Below, piece after piece: positions 54,225 to 64,000 of a DNA stretch of 64,000 bases. Position numbers and translations under genes: made by a program. The stretch's first letter is position 1. Each line of letters starts with the position of its first letter. The notes under the pieces are model-generated. The model was not told the origin of the DNA. It was given only the letters and a program-made list of their open reading frames with translations, and ran no database searches. Source of the stretch: Pseudomonadota bacterium (GTDB taxonomy: Bacteria; Pseudomonadota; Gammaproteobacteria; Steroidobacterales; Steroidobacteraceae); NCBI GenBank assembly GCA_016720075.1, contig JADJXW010000003.1, positions 62,001 to 126,000 of the forward strand. The letters run 5' to 3'.

Positions 54225-54317
54225 ATGGGCCGCGCACTTCTGATGGTCATCATCTTCGCCGTGGTCGTCGGCGTCGTGCTCAGCTTCATGCGCCGCAAGG
54301 GCGGCGGCGACAAATAG
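54225..54317 (+). CDS. Small single-pass membrane protein (30 aa)
   Basis: ATG 54225 with AGGAG seven bases upstream opens a 30-codon frame: a hydrophobic helix (ALLMVIIFAVVVGVVLSFM) followed by RRKGGGDK. Good ribosome site, plausible membrane topology (positive end inside) and position nine bases after yqeY support translation. No homologue is recognised. It ends four bases before the convergent MFS stop. Confidence 0.55.
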   Translation: MGRALLMVIIFAVVVGVVLSFMRRKGGGDK

Positions 54318-54320
54318 CCG

Positions 54321-55604
54321 CTAGTCTTCCCGCAGCAGCGCCGCTCGCCTGAGCGTCAGCGTTCCGATTCCCGCCAGCACCAGCAGACCCGCCAGGAACA
54401 GCATTCCGCCCTGGAAACTGCCGGTCGCATCGCGGATGAAGCCCACGGCATAGGGCCCCACGAATCCTCCGAGCGAACCCATCGTGTTGATCAGCGCGAT
54501 GCCGGCCGCCAGCGCGCCGCCATGCAGGAATCGCGGCGGCAGCGCCCAGAACGGCCCGCGCGTGCACAGGTCGCCCATCGCCGCGATGGTCAGCGCGATC
54601 ATGCCGGGCACCGGCGACAGCAGGTAGGCGCTGGCCGCAAAGCCCGCCGCGCCGATGAAGCTGGGCAGCGCCACATGCCAGAAGCGCTCGCCACTGCGGT
54701 CGGAGCTGGCGCCCACATAGAGCATGGCGAACGCGGCGCCGATATAGGGAATTGCCGAGATGAACCCCACCAGCAGGTCGCTCTGCCCCGAGATGCCCTT
54801 CACGATCTGCGGGATCCACAGGTTCAGCCCGTAGCTGCCGCACTGGCAGGCGAACAGCACGAAGCACAGCATCCACACCGTGGGATGCGTCAGCGCCATG
54901 CGCAGGCTGCCACTGCCGGCGTGGCGATCGCGCGTGGCGAGGGCCTCCTGCTCCACGCGCCAGGCCACATGCGCCTGCTGCTCGGGCGTCAGCCAGCGCA
55001 CATGCCGCGGGGAATCCGGCAGCCACCGCCAGGTGACCACGCCCAAGATCACCGCCGGCAGGCCCTCGAGCACGAACAGCCACTGCCAGCCCTGCAGGCC
55101 ATGCCAGCCGTCGAGCTTCAGCAGCGCGCCGGCCAGCGGGCCGCCAAACACCGTGGACAGCGGGATGCCCAGCATGAACCAGGAGATCGCGCGCGCCCGC
55201 TCGGCTTTCGGGAACCAGTGCGAGAGGTAGTAGAGGATGCCGGGCAGGAAGCCGGCCTCGGCCACGCCCAGCGAGAAGCGCAGCGCGTAGAAGCTCCACT
55301 TGCCCTCGACGAACATCATCGCCACCGACAGCAGGCCCCAGGTGACCATGATCCGCGAGATCCAGCGGCGCGCGCCCACCCGGGCCAGGATGAGGTTGCT
55401 GGGCACCTCGAACAGCGCATAGCCGGCGAAGAAGATGCCGGCGCCCAGCCCGTAGACGGTGGCGCTGAACCCCAGGTCCGCGTTCATCTGCAGCGCCGCG
55501 AAGCCGATGTTCACCCGGTCGAACCAGGCGATCACGTAGAGCAGCAGCAGGTAGGGAACCAGGCGCCAGCGCAGCCGGGAGTACAGGGCGGGTTCGTCGA
55601 TCAT
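54321..55604 (-). CDS. MFS transporter, anion:cation symporter-like
   Basis: A 427-residue twelve-helix major facilitator. The N-terminus RLVPYLLLLYVIAWFDRVNIGFAALQMNADLG, FFAGYALFEVPSNLILARVGARRWI and FYALRFSLGVAEAGFLPG match the ACS/phthalate-permease group that takes up organic acids and aromatic compounds. It lies opposite to, and between, the yqeY and dnaG genes, so it interrupts the usual rpsU-dnaG-rpoD run. Divergent from dnaG with 26 bases between starts. Confidence 0.93.
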   Translation of the reverse strand: MIDEPALYSRLRWRLVPYLLLLYVIAWFDRVNIGFAALQMNADLGFSATVYGLGAGIFFAGYALFEVPSNLILARVGARRWISRIMVTWGLLSVAMMFVEGKWSFYALRFSLGVAEAGFLPGILYYLSHWFPKAERARAISWFMLGIPLSTVFGGPLAGALLKLDGWHGLQGWQWLFVLEGLPAVILGVVTWRWLPDSPRHVRWLTPEQQAHVAWRVEQEALATRDRHAGSGSLRMALTHPTVWMLCFVLFACQCGSYGLNLWIPQIVKGISGQSDLLVGFISAIPYIGAAFAMLYVGASSDRSGERFWHVALPSFIGAAGFAASAYLLSPVPGMIALTIAAMGDLCTRGPFWALPPRFLHGGALAAGIALINTMGSLGGFVGPYAVGFIRDATGSFQGGMLFLAGLLVLAGIGTLTLRRAALLRED

Positions 55605-55630
55605 GCGGTCATGTTAGCGTAGGCCTCCCC

Positions 55631-57409
55631 ATGGCCGGTCTCATTCCCCAGTCCTTCATCGACGATCTCGTCGCCCGTGCCGATATCGTTGAGATCATCA
55701 ACGCTCGCGTGCCGTTGAAGCGCGCCGGCCGGGAATATCGCGCCTGCTGCCCCTTCCACCAGGAAAAGACGCCCTCGTTCTGGGTCAGCCCCATCAAGCA
55801 GTTCTACCACTGCTTCGGCTGCGGCGCGCACGGCACCGTGCTGGCCTTCCTGATGAACTACGACCGCCTGCCCTTCGTCGAGGCGGTGGAAGAACTGGCG
55901 CAGCGACTGGGCCTGGAAGTGCCGCGCGAGCAGTCTGGCAGCCCAGCGCCGCAGGCGATCAGCGACGATCTGTACACGCAGATGGGCAAGGTGGCCACGT
56001 TCTACCAGGAACAGCTGCTGGCCACCGAGCGCGCGCGCGAGTACGCCAAGAAGCGCGGCCTGACGCGCGAGATCGCGACGCAGTTCGGCATCGGCTACGC
56101 GCCCGACAGCTGGAACGAAGTGTTGAAGCGCTTCGGCGCCAGCGAGGAATCGCGGCAGAAACTGCTGGAAACCGGCCTCATCATCGCGCGCGACAGCGGC
56201 GAAGGGCACTACGACCGCTTCCGCGACCGGCTGATGTTCCCGATCCGCGATGCGCGCGGCCGCGTGATCGCCTTCGGCGGCCGCGTGCTCGATGCGGGCG
56301 AGCCGAAGTACCTCAATTCCCCCGAAACACCGCTGTTCCACAAGGGCCGCGAGCTCTACGGCCTGTACGAGGTGCGCCAGAACCGCGCACCGCTGATGCG
56401 GCTGATGATCGTCGAGGGCTACATGGACGTGGTGCGCCTGCACCAGAGCGGCATCACCTATGCGGTGGCCACGCTGGGCACGGCCACCACGCCCGAGCAC
56501 CTCAAGCGCGCGTTCCGCCTGGTGCGCGAGATCGTGTTCTGCTTTGACGGCGACAAGGCCGGACGCGCCGCGGCCTGGCGCGCGCTGAACAACGCGCTGC
56601 CCGAGGCCACCGCCGGCCGCGAGCTGAAATTCCTGTTCCTGCCCGATGGCGAGGATCCGGATTCGCTGGTGGGCAAGGAAGGCAAGGAGGCCTTCGAGGC
56701 CCGGCTCGCCGGGGCGCTGCCGCTGTCGGAATACCTGGTGCAGCACCTGGCGGGGGCCATCGACATCTCCCATGCCGACGGCAAGGCACGCTTCGTGGCC
56801 GAGGCCCGGCCGCTGCTCGAACGCATGCCCGAAGGCCCCTACCGCGAACTGCTGCTCGACCGGCTGGCGGAGGCCATCGGTGTGAGCGCGGAGCGGTTCC
56901 TGAAGATCGTGGGCCCCATGACGACGCCTGATTCCTCGATTCCGGCGCCGGCGCAGGCGCCGCCGCGCTCCCCGCGCACGGCGCGCAGCACCGGCCGCGG
57001 CTCGCTGGTGCGACAGGCCGTGCAGACGCTGCTGCATTTCCCGGGAACGGTGGCCCGGATTCCGGCCACCGAGATCGAGGCGCTGGGCTCGCTGGACGAA
57101 CCGGGCGTTGAAATCCTGGTGCAGCTGCTCGAAGGCGTGCGCCAGCAGCCGGCGGCCAGCACGGCGCAGCTGCTGGAACGCTGGCGCGACCACCCGGCGG
57201 CCGATCGCCTGGGACGCCTGGCGGCCGAAGCCTCGATTGTTCCGGACGAGGCCGCGGCCCTCGACGAACTGAGAACCGCCCTGCGCAAGCTGGCGCAGGG
57301 CGCTGCCGCGGCCGAACTGGATGCCCTGATCGCCAAGGAATCGGGAAATGGCCTGTCGCCGGAGGAGCGCGACCGGCTGCGGGAACTGCTGCGTCGGGGT
57401 CCCGGATAG
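55631..57409 (+). CDS. dnaG: DNA primase
   Basis: Synthesises RNA primers at the replication fork. The 592-residue protein has the zinc finger (CCPFHQEKTPSFWVSPIKQF, then CFGCGAHGT), the catalytic core with FRDRLMFPIRDARGRVIAFGGR and SPETPLFHKGRELYGL, and the Toprim motifs MIVEGYMDVV and VFCFDGDKAG. The C-terminal ~150 residues are the DnaB-interacting part. Normal length, no frameshift. Confidence 0.97.
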   Translation: MAGLIPQSFIDDLVARADIVEIINARVPLKRAGREYRACCPFHQEKTPSFWVSPIKQFYHCFGCGAHGTVLAFLMNYDRLPFVEAVEELAQRLGLEVPREQSGSPAPQAISDDLYTQMGKVATFYQEQLLATERAREYAKKRGLTREIATQFGIGYAPDSWNEVLKRFGASEESRQKLLETGLIIARDSGEGHYDRFRDRLMFPIRDARGRVIAFGGRVLDAGEPKYLNSPETPLFHKGRELYGLYEVRQNRAPLMRLMIVEGYMDVVRLHQSGITYAVATLGTATTPEHLKRAFRLVREIVFCFDGDKAGRAAAWRALNNALPEATAGRELKFLFLPDGEDPDSLVGKEGKEAFEARLAGALPLSEYLVQHLAGAIDISHADGKARFVAEARPLLERMPEGPYRELLLDRLAEAIGVSAERFLKIVGPMTTPDSSIPAPAQAPPRSPRTARSTGRGSLVRQAVQTLLHFPGTVARIPATEIEALGSLDEPGVEILVQLLEGVRQQPAASTAQLLERWRDHPAADRLGRLAAEASIVPDEAAALDELRTALRKLAQGAAAAELDALIAKESGNGLSPEERDRLRELLRRGPG

Positions 57410-57480
57410 CGGCCGGGAAGGTGCCGTTGGCAGCCATCTTGCAGGGAACGGAAATCCTGCCGAGATAGTCTCAAGATCAG

Positions 57481-57509
57481 TTCACAGACCGCCTGCCCCG
57501 CACTAGAAT
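57481..57509 (+). promoter_or_regulatory. Sigma-70 promoter of rpoD
   Basis: TTCACA, 17 bases, TAGAAT: both hexamers one mismatch from consensus with ideal spacing. Predicted transcription start near 57516, about 70 bases before the rpoD ATG. It indicates rpoD has its own promoter in addition to any read-through from dnaG. Confidence 0.7.
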
Positions 57510-57584
57510 CGCCGGTTCGCCAAGGCGCCCGGGGGTTCTTTCCGTCCTCCCCAGACGCGATCAAACGGACCAGCTGGAGATTTC

Positions 57585-59842
<2,258 letters not shown>

Positions 59843-59900
59843 CACCTCGAAGACGCCCAGCTCCCTGCAGCCACTGATCGATGACGGCATCATCGATTCA

Positions 59901-60704
59901 GTGGTGCGTCGCCTGCGCAGTGGCAAGGAGGCGGCGGTCTTCCTGGTGAATCGCGGCGGCGAGCTGTGCTGCGCCAAGGTCTACAAGGACGCCGACGAGC
60001 GCGGCTTCCACCAGCTGGCCGCCTACCAGGAAGGACGCAAGACCCGCGGCAGCCGCGATGCACGCGCGCTGCGCGGCGGCGGCAGGCACGGCCGCGAACT
60101 GGCCGAAACCCAGTGGAAGAACGCCGAGGCCGACGCGCTGTTCAAGCTCGACCGCGCCGGCGTGCGGGTGCCCAAACCCTTCGGCCTGTTTGACGGCGTG
60201 CTGCTGATGGAACTGGTGGCGGGCCCCGATGGCGGCCCGGCGCCGCGCCTGAATGACCTCGACATCAGCCCGGAGCAGGCGCGCGAGTGGCACGCCTTCA
60301 TGATCTCGCAGGTGGTGCTGATGCTCTGCTCGGGCACCATCCATGGCGATTTGTCGGAGTTCAACGTGCTGGTGGATGCCACCGGGCCCGTGATCATCGA
60401 CCTGCCGCAGGCCGTCGATGCGGCCAGCAACAACAACGCCTTCGCGATGTTCGAGCGCGACGTGAACAACCTGCGCGAGACCTTCGGTCGCAGCGCGCCG
60501 GAACTGCTGGCAACCCACTACGCCCACGAGATCTGGGCGCTGTATGGCGCGGGCAAGCTCACGCCAACTTCACCGTTGACCGGCGAGTTCACCTTCGATG
60601 AAACAGCCGCCGACGTCGAAGGCGTGCTGGCGCATATCGAGGAAGAACGGCGCCTGGCCGAGGAACGCCGGCTGCGGCTGGCCGAGGCGCAGGCCGAGGG
60701 CTAG
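59901..60704 (+). CDS. RIO1-family serine protein kinase (start may be earlier)
   Basis: A bacterial RIO kinase-like protein. The kinase core shows RLRSGKEAAVFLVNRGGELCCAKVYKD (P-loop and Lys), FGLFDGVLLMELVAG, the catalytic loop IHGDLSEFNVLV and metal-binding VIIDLPQAVD. Homologues begin with a segment like KTP...PLIEDGLID; here the same frame reads SKTPSSLQPLIDDGIIDSV from about 59847 but has no ATG, GTG or TTG before 59901. So the true start is either non-canonical or hidden by a sequencing error just after rpoD. Substrate unknown. The stop shares CTAG with the convergent Rieske gene. Confidence 0.9.
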   Translation: MVRRLRSGKEAAVFLVNRGGELCCAKVYKDADERGFHQLAAYQEGRKTRGSRDARALRGGGRHGRELAETQWKNAEADALFKLDRAGVRVPKPFGLFDGVLLMELVAGPDGGPAPRLNDLDISPEQAREWHAFMISQVVLMLCSGTIHGDLSEFNVLVDATGPVIIDLPQAVDAASNNNAFAMFERDVNNLRETFGRSAPELLATHYAHEIWALYGAGKLTPTSPLTGEFTFDETAADVEGVLAHIEEERRLAEERRLRLAEAQAEG

Positions 60705-61748
60705 CTGGCCGGTGGCGCGGCCTCCGCGTCCATCATCGCCTGCAGCACGCGCCGGCCCATCACCGCGGTGGTGTCACTGCGCAGCATCAGCTCCGGCGGC
60801 ACGTCGTCGACGGTGCTGATGATCTTCTCGATCTGCTCGGTGGCGAAGATATCCTCGGCCAGCACGGGCTTCAGGTACTCCACCATGAACTCCACCCCCT
60901 CGCGGTCGGGAGACCCCATCGCGAAGAAATAGTTGGTGGTCGTTTTCGTCGCAGGCGTCACCGCATGCCACACGCGGCTGCTGTTCAGCTGGCGGCCCGC
61001 GTCCGGATAGCCTTCGGCCACTTGGCTGTCCCCGATGCCGGCGTGGAATCCGGGATAGAAGAAGTCCATGCCCGAGATGCGATCCACAGGGCAATCGATG
61101 CCGAAGCGTTCGCGCGTTACCGGCGGTGGCGGCGTGTTCTTCATGATGCGACGGCTGCGGAGCCGTCGCGCATTCTGGTCGCGCTGCTCGGGGGTTGCCG
61201 CGTCATCGGCTGTGCCGATGCTGCCGCCATGCAGGTAGCCCAGGTGCGTGAGATCGAGCAGGTTGTCGTTCAGCAGCTGGTAGCGGCCGTTCACGTGGTG
61301 GTGGTAGAAGGGTTTCGCGTGAAAATCCGCGGATCGCGAGAAGCCGATCTCCTCCTCGGTGGGCAGCAGCGATTCATCTGCCTTGGCTGGATCACCAGGC
61401 CAGATCCACGCCCACAGGCCCCGCTCCACAAGCGGGTATGCACGGATCGAGCACACCGGGCACCGTCGCCTGGCTCGGAATGAAGGTGCACCTGCCGTCG
61501 GCGCCGAAAGTGATGCCGTGGTAGCCGCACTGGATCGCGTCCCCGACCCGCCTGCTCTCGCCCAGCGGAAAATGCCGGTGCGGGCAGCGGCCTGCCACCG
61601 CCACCGCCGTGCCATCGCCCTTGCGGTAGATGACCACCGGCTGGTTCAGGATCCAGCGGCTGAGCAGTTTCTCGCCGATCTCCTCGCGGAACGCCGCGAC
61701 GTACCAGCCATTGCGAGGCGCGTAGCTGCCGGGCTTGAACGGATACAT
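60701..61748 (-). CDS. Rieske non-haem iron oxygenase, frameshifted
   Basis: Aromatic ring-hydroxylating or demethylating oxygenase (vanillate O-demethylase-like), single-subunit type of about 348 residues. The Rieske cluster ligands are CPHRHFPLGES and CGYHGITF; the mononuclear iron site is NDNLLDLTHLGYLHGGS with two His, plus a later Asp. One indel near 61440-61465 breaks the frame between the Rieske and catalytic domains; the joined product continues CSIRAYPLVERGLWAWIWPGDP. ATG 61748 has GGGGGAG upstream. The reductase partner is not in the window. Substrate unknown. Confidence 0.88.
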
Positions 61749-61831
61749 GGACTCCCCCGATTCCGTGCCTGAGTGAGGCAACTTGACAGCGCTAGTTTAG
61801 CGCCCGGCGGCGCTGGATCGCCGCAACCAGC

Positions 61832-64000
61832 TCAGGTTGCCGGGCAGCGGGCTGCCAGTTCCCGCGCGCGTGCCGCATGCGACGCATAGTCGTGCGCCAG
61901 CATTGCGCCGGACTCCAGGCGTTCCCAGGTGGCCCGACTCTGGCGCAGCAGTTCGCAGGGCTGCATCGAGAGGGCCGCACAGCGCGACCCGTCACCCCCG
62001 GACCGGCAGGACAGCAGCAGTTCGGCAGTGCGCAACTGCAGCCGGGCCAGGTCCCGGGCCGATGTGACATTCAGCGGGTCCGCGCTGGACCCCGCGCGCA
62101 CCAGCGCCGCCGCCAGCGCCGTGCCGGTTTCGACCCGATCGGCGCGACGCACGATGTTGCCGCGGTCCCGCTCGTAGAGCGTCCGGAAGATGCCCGCCGC
62201 GCGGCGGTATCCGGCCAATGCGTCGGCCGCCTGGCCGAGCCTGTCGAACCAGCCAGCCTGCGTGTACAGCGCCACCGCCAGGTCGCGCTGCCAGCCGGCA
62301 TTGCCAGGGTCCTGCCGGGCGAGCGTTTCGCGGATCTGCAGGGATTCACGCATCAGCTGCATCGCAGGGGAAAGCCGACCCGCCTCAACGTGCACCTCCG
62401 CCACCTTTCGCAGGTCAAGCGCCACGGCGCGCAGCGCCCGCGTGTTGTCAGGCTCGGCTGCCTGCCAGGCGCGCGTCAGTGCCAGCGCTTCTTCCAGCAG
62501 TGGCTGCGCCTGGTCCAGTCGACCGGTGGCCAGGCGCTTGTTGCCCATCTCGAACAGCGCGCTTTCCAGCCAGTAACGGATGCTGCTTTCGGCCGGGTGC
62601 TGCTGGTGCAGCCTGCGCAGCGCGGCAGCGCTGCGCTCGTGCAGCGCCATCGAATCGTCAAACCGCAACAGGCTCGGACGGCTCTGCGAATACAGCACAT
62701 TCGCCAGGTAGTTGCGCGCCCGCGCGAGGTTCACCTGTCGTTCGAGCGGCGCGCCGGCGCGCCCCACGAGTGACTCGAGCAGCTTCACCGCCGCTGAATA
62801 GCTGTCATGGGCGGCCTGGGCATCGCCCTGGCTCCAGCGCATGTCGCCCAGGTTCTGCAGGCTCGATGCCAGGTCCTGCTGATAGTCCTCGTTGCCGGGA
62901 TCGACAGCCAGCAGTTCCCGCCGCAGTTTCAGCGCCACGTCGTAGTGCGCCATGGCATCGGAACCGCGACCCAGCTGGTTGATGACGGTGTAGTTGCCCT
63001 CGATGTCGCCGATCTTCTCGTACGCCGCGGCCAGGTCGCGTTTCAGCGAGGCATCCAGCCCCTGCTCCTTCACCAGCGAATCAAGGTAACGCAGCGCGCG
63101 CTCCACCAGCACCACGCGCGCCTGCGTGGTGCCCTTCTCCAGCTCCGCGTCCACGTCGAAGATCATCGCGTGGGCGAGCTGCCGGACATCGCCCAGTCGC
63201 TGCTCCGCGCGCTGGCGCTGCAGGTTCGCCTCGCGCGCCTGCCACAGCGACATGGCGGCGCCCCCGACAAGGGCCACGATCGCCGCGGCGATGCCCGTGG
63301 CGGCGAGCGGATTGCGCTTCAGCAGGCGCCCCGTTCGATACCCCAGCGTGCTGGGTCGCGCCGACACCGGTTCGCTGCGCAGATGCCGCTCTACATCGGC
63401 GCGCAGCTGCTCCACCGAGCCATAGCGTCGCGCCGGCTCCTTGCGCAGCGCCATCAGCACGATGTTGTCCAGGTCCCCTGCCAGTTGCCGCGCGGCAACC
63501 GCCTTCACCGTCGCGCACAGGCTGGGACGCGGCGGCTCCCGCAGGCAGATCTCGCGCAGCAAGCGGGCCTGGTCGCCGAGGGATTCGTGGAACGGATGCC
63601 GCCCGGTGAGCAGCTCGAACAGCAGGCAGCCCAGCGCATGGACATCCGTGGTCGTGGCCGTGGCCTCGCCGCGAATCTGCTCGGGGCTCGCATACCGCGG
63701 CGTGAGAAGCAGCATCGAGTGTCCGGTCACTGCCTGCGTTCGATCGACAGTTGCGGGGTCCAGCAGCTTGGCGATGCCGAAATCCAGCAGCTTCGGCGTG
63801 CCGTCGGCCGTCACCAGCACGTTGCCCGGCTTGATGTCGCGATGGATCAGCAGGCGCTGATGGGCGTACTGCACGGCATCACATACGCCCAGGAACAGGC
63901 GCAGCCGCGCGCGCAGGTCCAGGCAGTGCGCGCGACAATACTCATCGAGCGGCAACCCGTCGACGTACTCCATCACCAGGTAGGGCAGCCCTCCTGCCGT
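61832..64000 (-). CDS. Ser/Thr protein kinase with transmembrane helix and TPR-like region (5' end outside window)
   Basis: Pkn2-type receptor kinase, cut by the window edge: the frame is open to 64000, so the N-lobe is missing. Visible are YLVMEYVDGLPLDEYC, the catalytic loop LIHRDIKPGNVLV, DFGIAKLL, PRYASPEQIRGE and the C-lobe to residue ~220. A single transmembrane helix (LAATGIAAAIVALVGGAAMSL) follows, then about 450 residues of helical repeats typical of TPR sensor domains (ALKLRRELLAVDPGNEDYQQDLASSLQNLG). Such kinases are common in large-genome gammaproteobacteria. Targets unknown. Confidence 0.92.
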   Translation of the reverse strand, partial: TAGGLPYLVMEYVDGLPLDEYCRAHCLDLRARLRLFLGVCDAVQYAHQRLLIHRDIKPGNVLVTADGTPKLLDFGIAKLLDPATVDRTQAVTGHSMLLLTPRYASPEQIRGEATATTTDVHALGCLLFELLTGRHPFHESLGDQARLLREICLREPPRPSLCATVKAVAARQLAGDLDNIVLMALRKEPARRYGSVEQLRADVERHLRSEPVSARPSTLGYRTGRLLKRNPLAATGIAAAIVALVGGAAMSLWQAREANLQRQRAEQRLGDVRQLAHAMIFDVDAELEKGTTQARVVLVERALRYLDSLVKEQGLDASLKRDLAAAYEKIGDIEGNYTVINQLGRGSDAMAHYDVALKLRRELLAVDPGNEDYQQDLASSLQNLGDMRWSQGDAQAAHDSYSAAVKLLESLVGRAGAPLERQVNLARARNYLANVLYSQSRPSLLRFDDSMALHERSAAALRRLHQQHPAESSIRYWLESALFEMGNKRLATGRLDQAQPLLEEALALTRAWQAAEPDNTRALRAVALDLRKVAEVHVEAGRLSPAMQLMRESLQIRETLARQDPGNAGWQRDLAVALYTQAGWFDRLGQAADALAGYRRAAGIFRTLYERDRGNIVRRADRVETGTALAAALVRAGSSADPLNVTSARDLARLQLRTAELLLSCRSGGDGSRCAALSMQPCELLRQSRATWERLESGAMLAHDYASHAARARELAARCPAT

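Overview
The window is GC-rich (mid-60s percent by eye), and its gene order is that of a gammaproteobacterium related to Xanthomonadales, Nevskiales or Steroidobacterales. The main anchors are the block pteridine reductase / midA-like / folK / folB / tsaD / rpsU / yqeY / dnaG / rpoD (48-60 kb) and a split class II ribonucleotide reductase nrdJa-nrdJb of the Pseudomonas type. A twin-arginine HiPIP, an ycbB/ycbK-like pair, PQQ dehydrogenase, KatG and a proteobacterial RIO kinase fit the same picture. I cannot name a genus. No rRNA, tRNA or CRISPR array was seen.

Layout. 0.2-26.4 kb: mixed metabolic and envelope genes (secreted cyclophilin, DMT exporter, HMCES-like protein, a signal-peptide-bearing quinone reductase, two membrane proteins, SGNH hydrolase, lipoprotein PQQ dehydrogenase, aldo/keto reductase, a VapBC pair, Gdt1 transporter, tannase-like esterase, HiPIP, a lipoprotein PSD-like enzyme, L,D-transpeptidase and DUF882 protein, AraC regulator, and a run of minus-strand membrane or hydrolase genes). 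26.4-32.2 kb: the most notable region, an array of eight minus-strand gene cassettes separated by attC-like recombination sites and headed by an attI-like site, with no integron integrase beside it. It carries a HEPN-domain protein, a protein with a weak nuclease-like motif whose tail is encoded by the attC, DUF2695, YcxB-like and DUF1772 proteins, and three unknowns. 32.4-48.8 kb: nrdJab, an S9 peptidase, Hsp20, a second VapBC pair, a DsbA-like protein, a zinc aminopeptidase, cca, katG with an OxyR-like site, and a midA-like / luciferase-like / sensor-kinase operon. 48.8-64 kb: folate and tRNA-modification genes, the macromolecular-synthesis genes rpsU-yqeY-dnaG-rpoD (interrupted by an opposing MFS gene), a RIO kinase, a Rieske oxygenase and a Ser/Thr kinase cut by the window edge.

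Sequence quality. About ten genes, including essential rpoD, are broken by single- or double-base indels. Correcting them restores exact family motifs (the fourth HiPIP cysteine, the DsbA CPAC site, the KatG and RpoD frames). I read these as base-calling errors, not pseudogenes, and mark them as frameshifted. The cassette array shows no such breaks.
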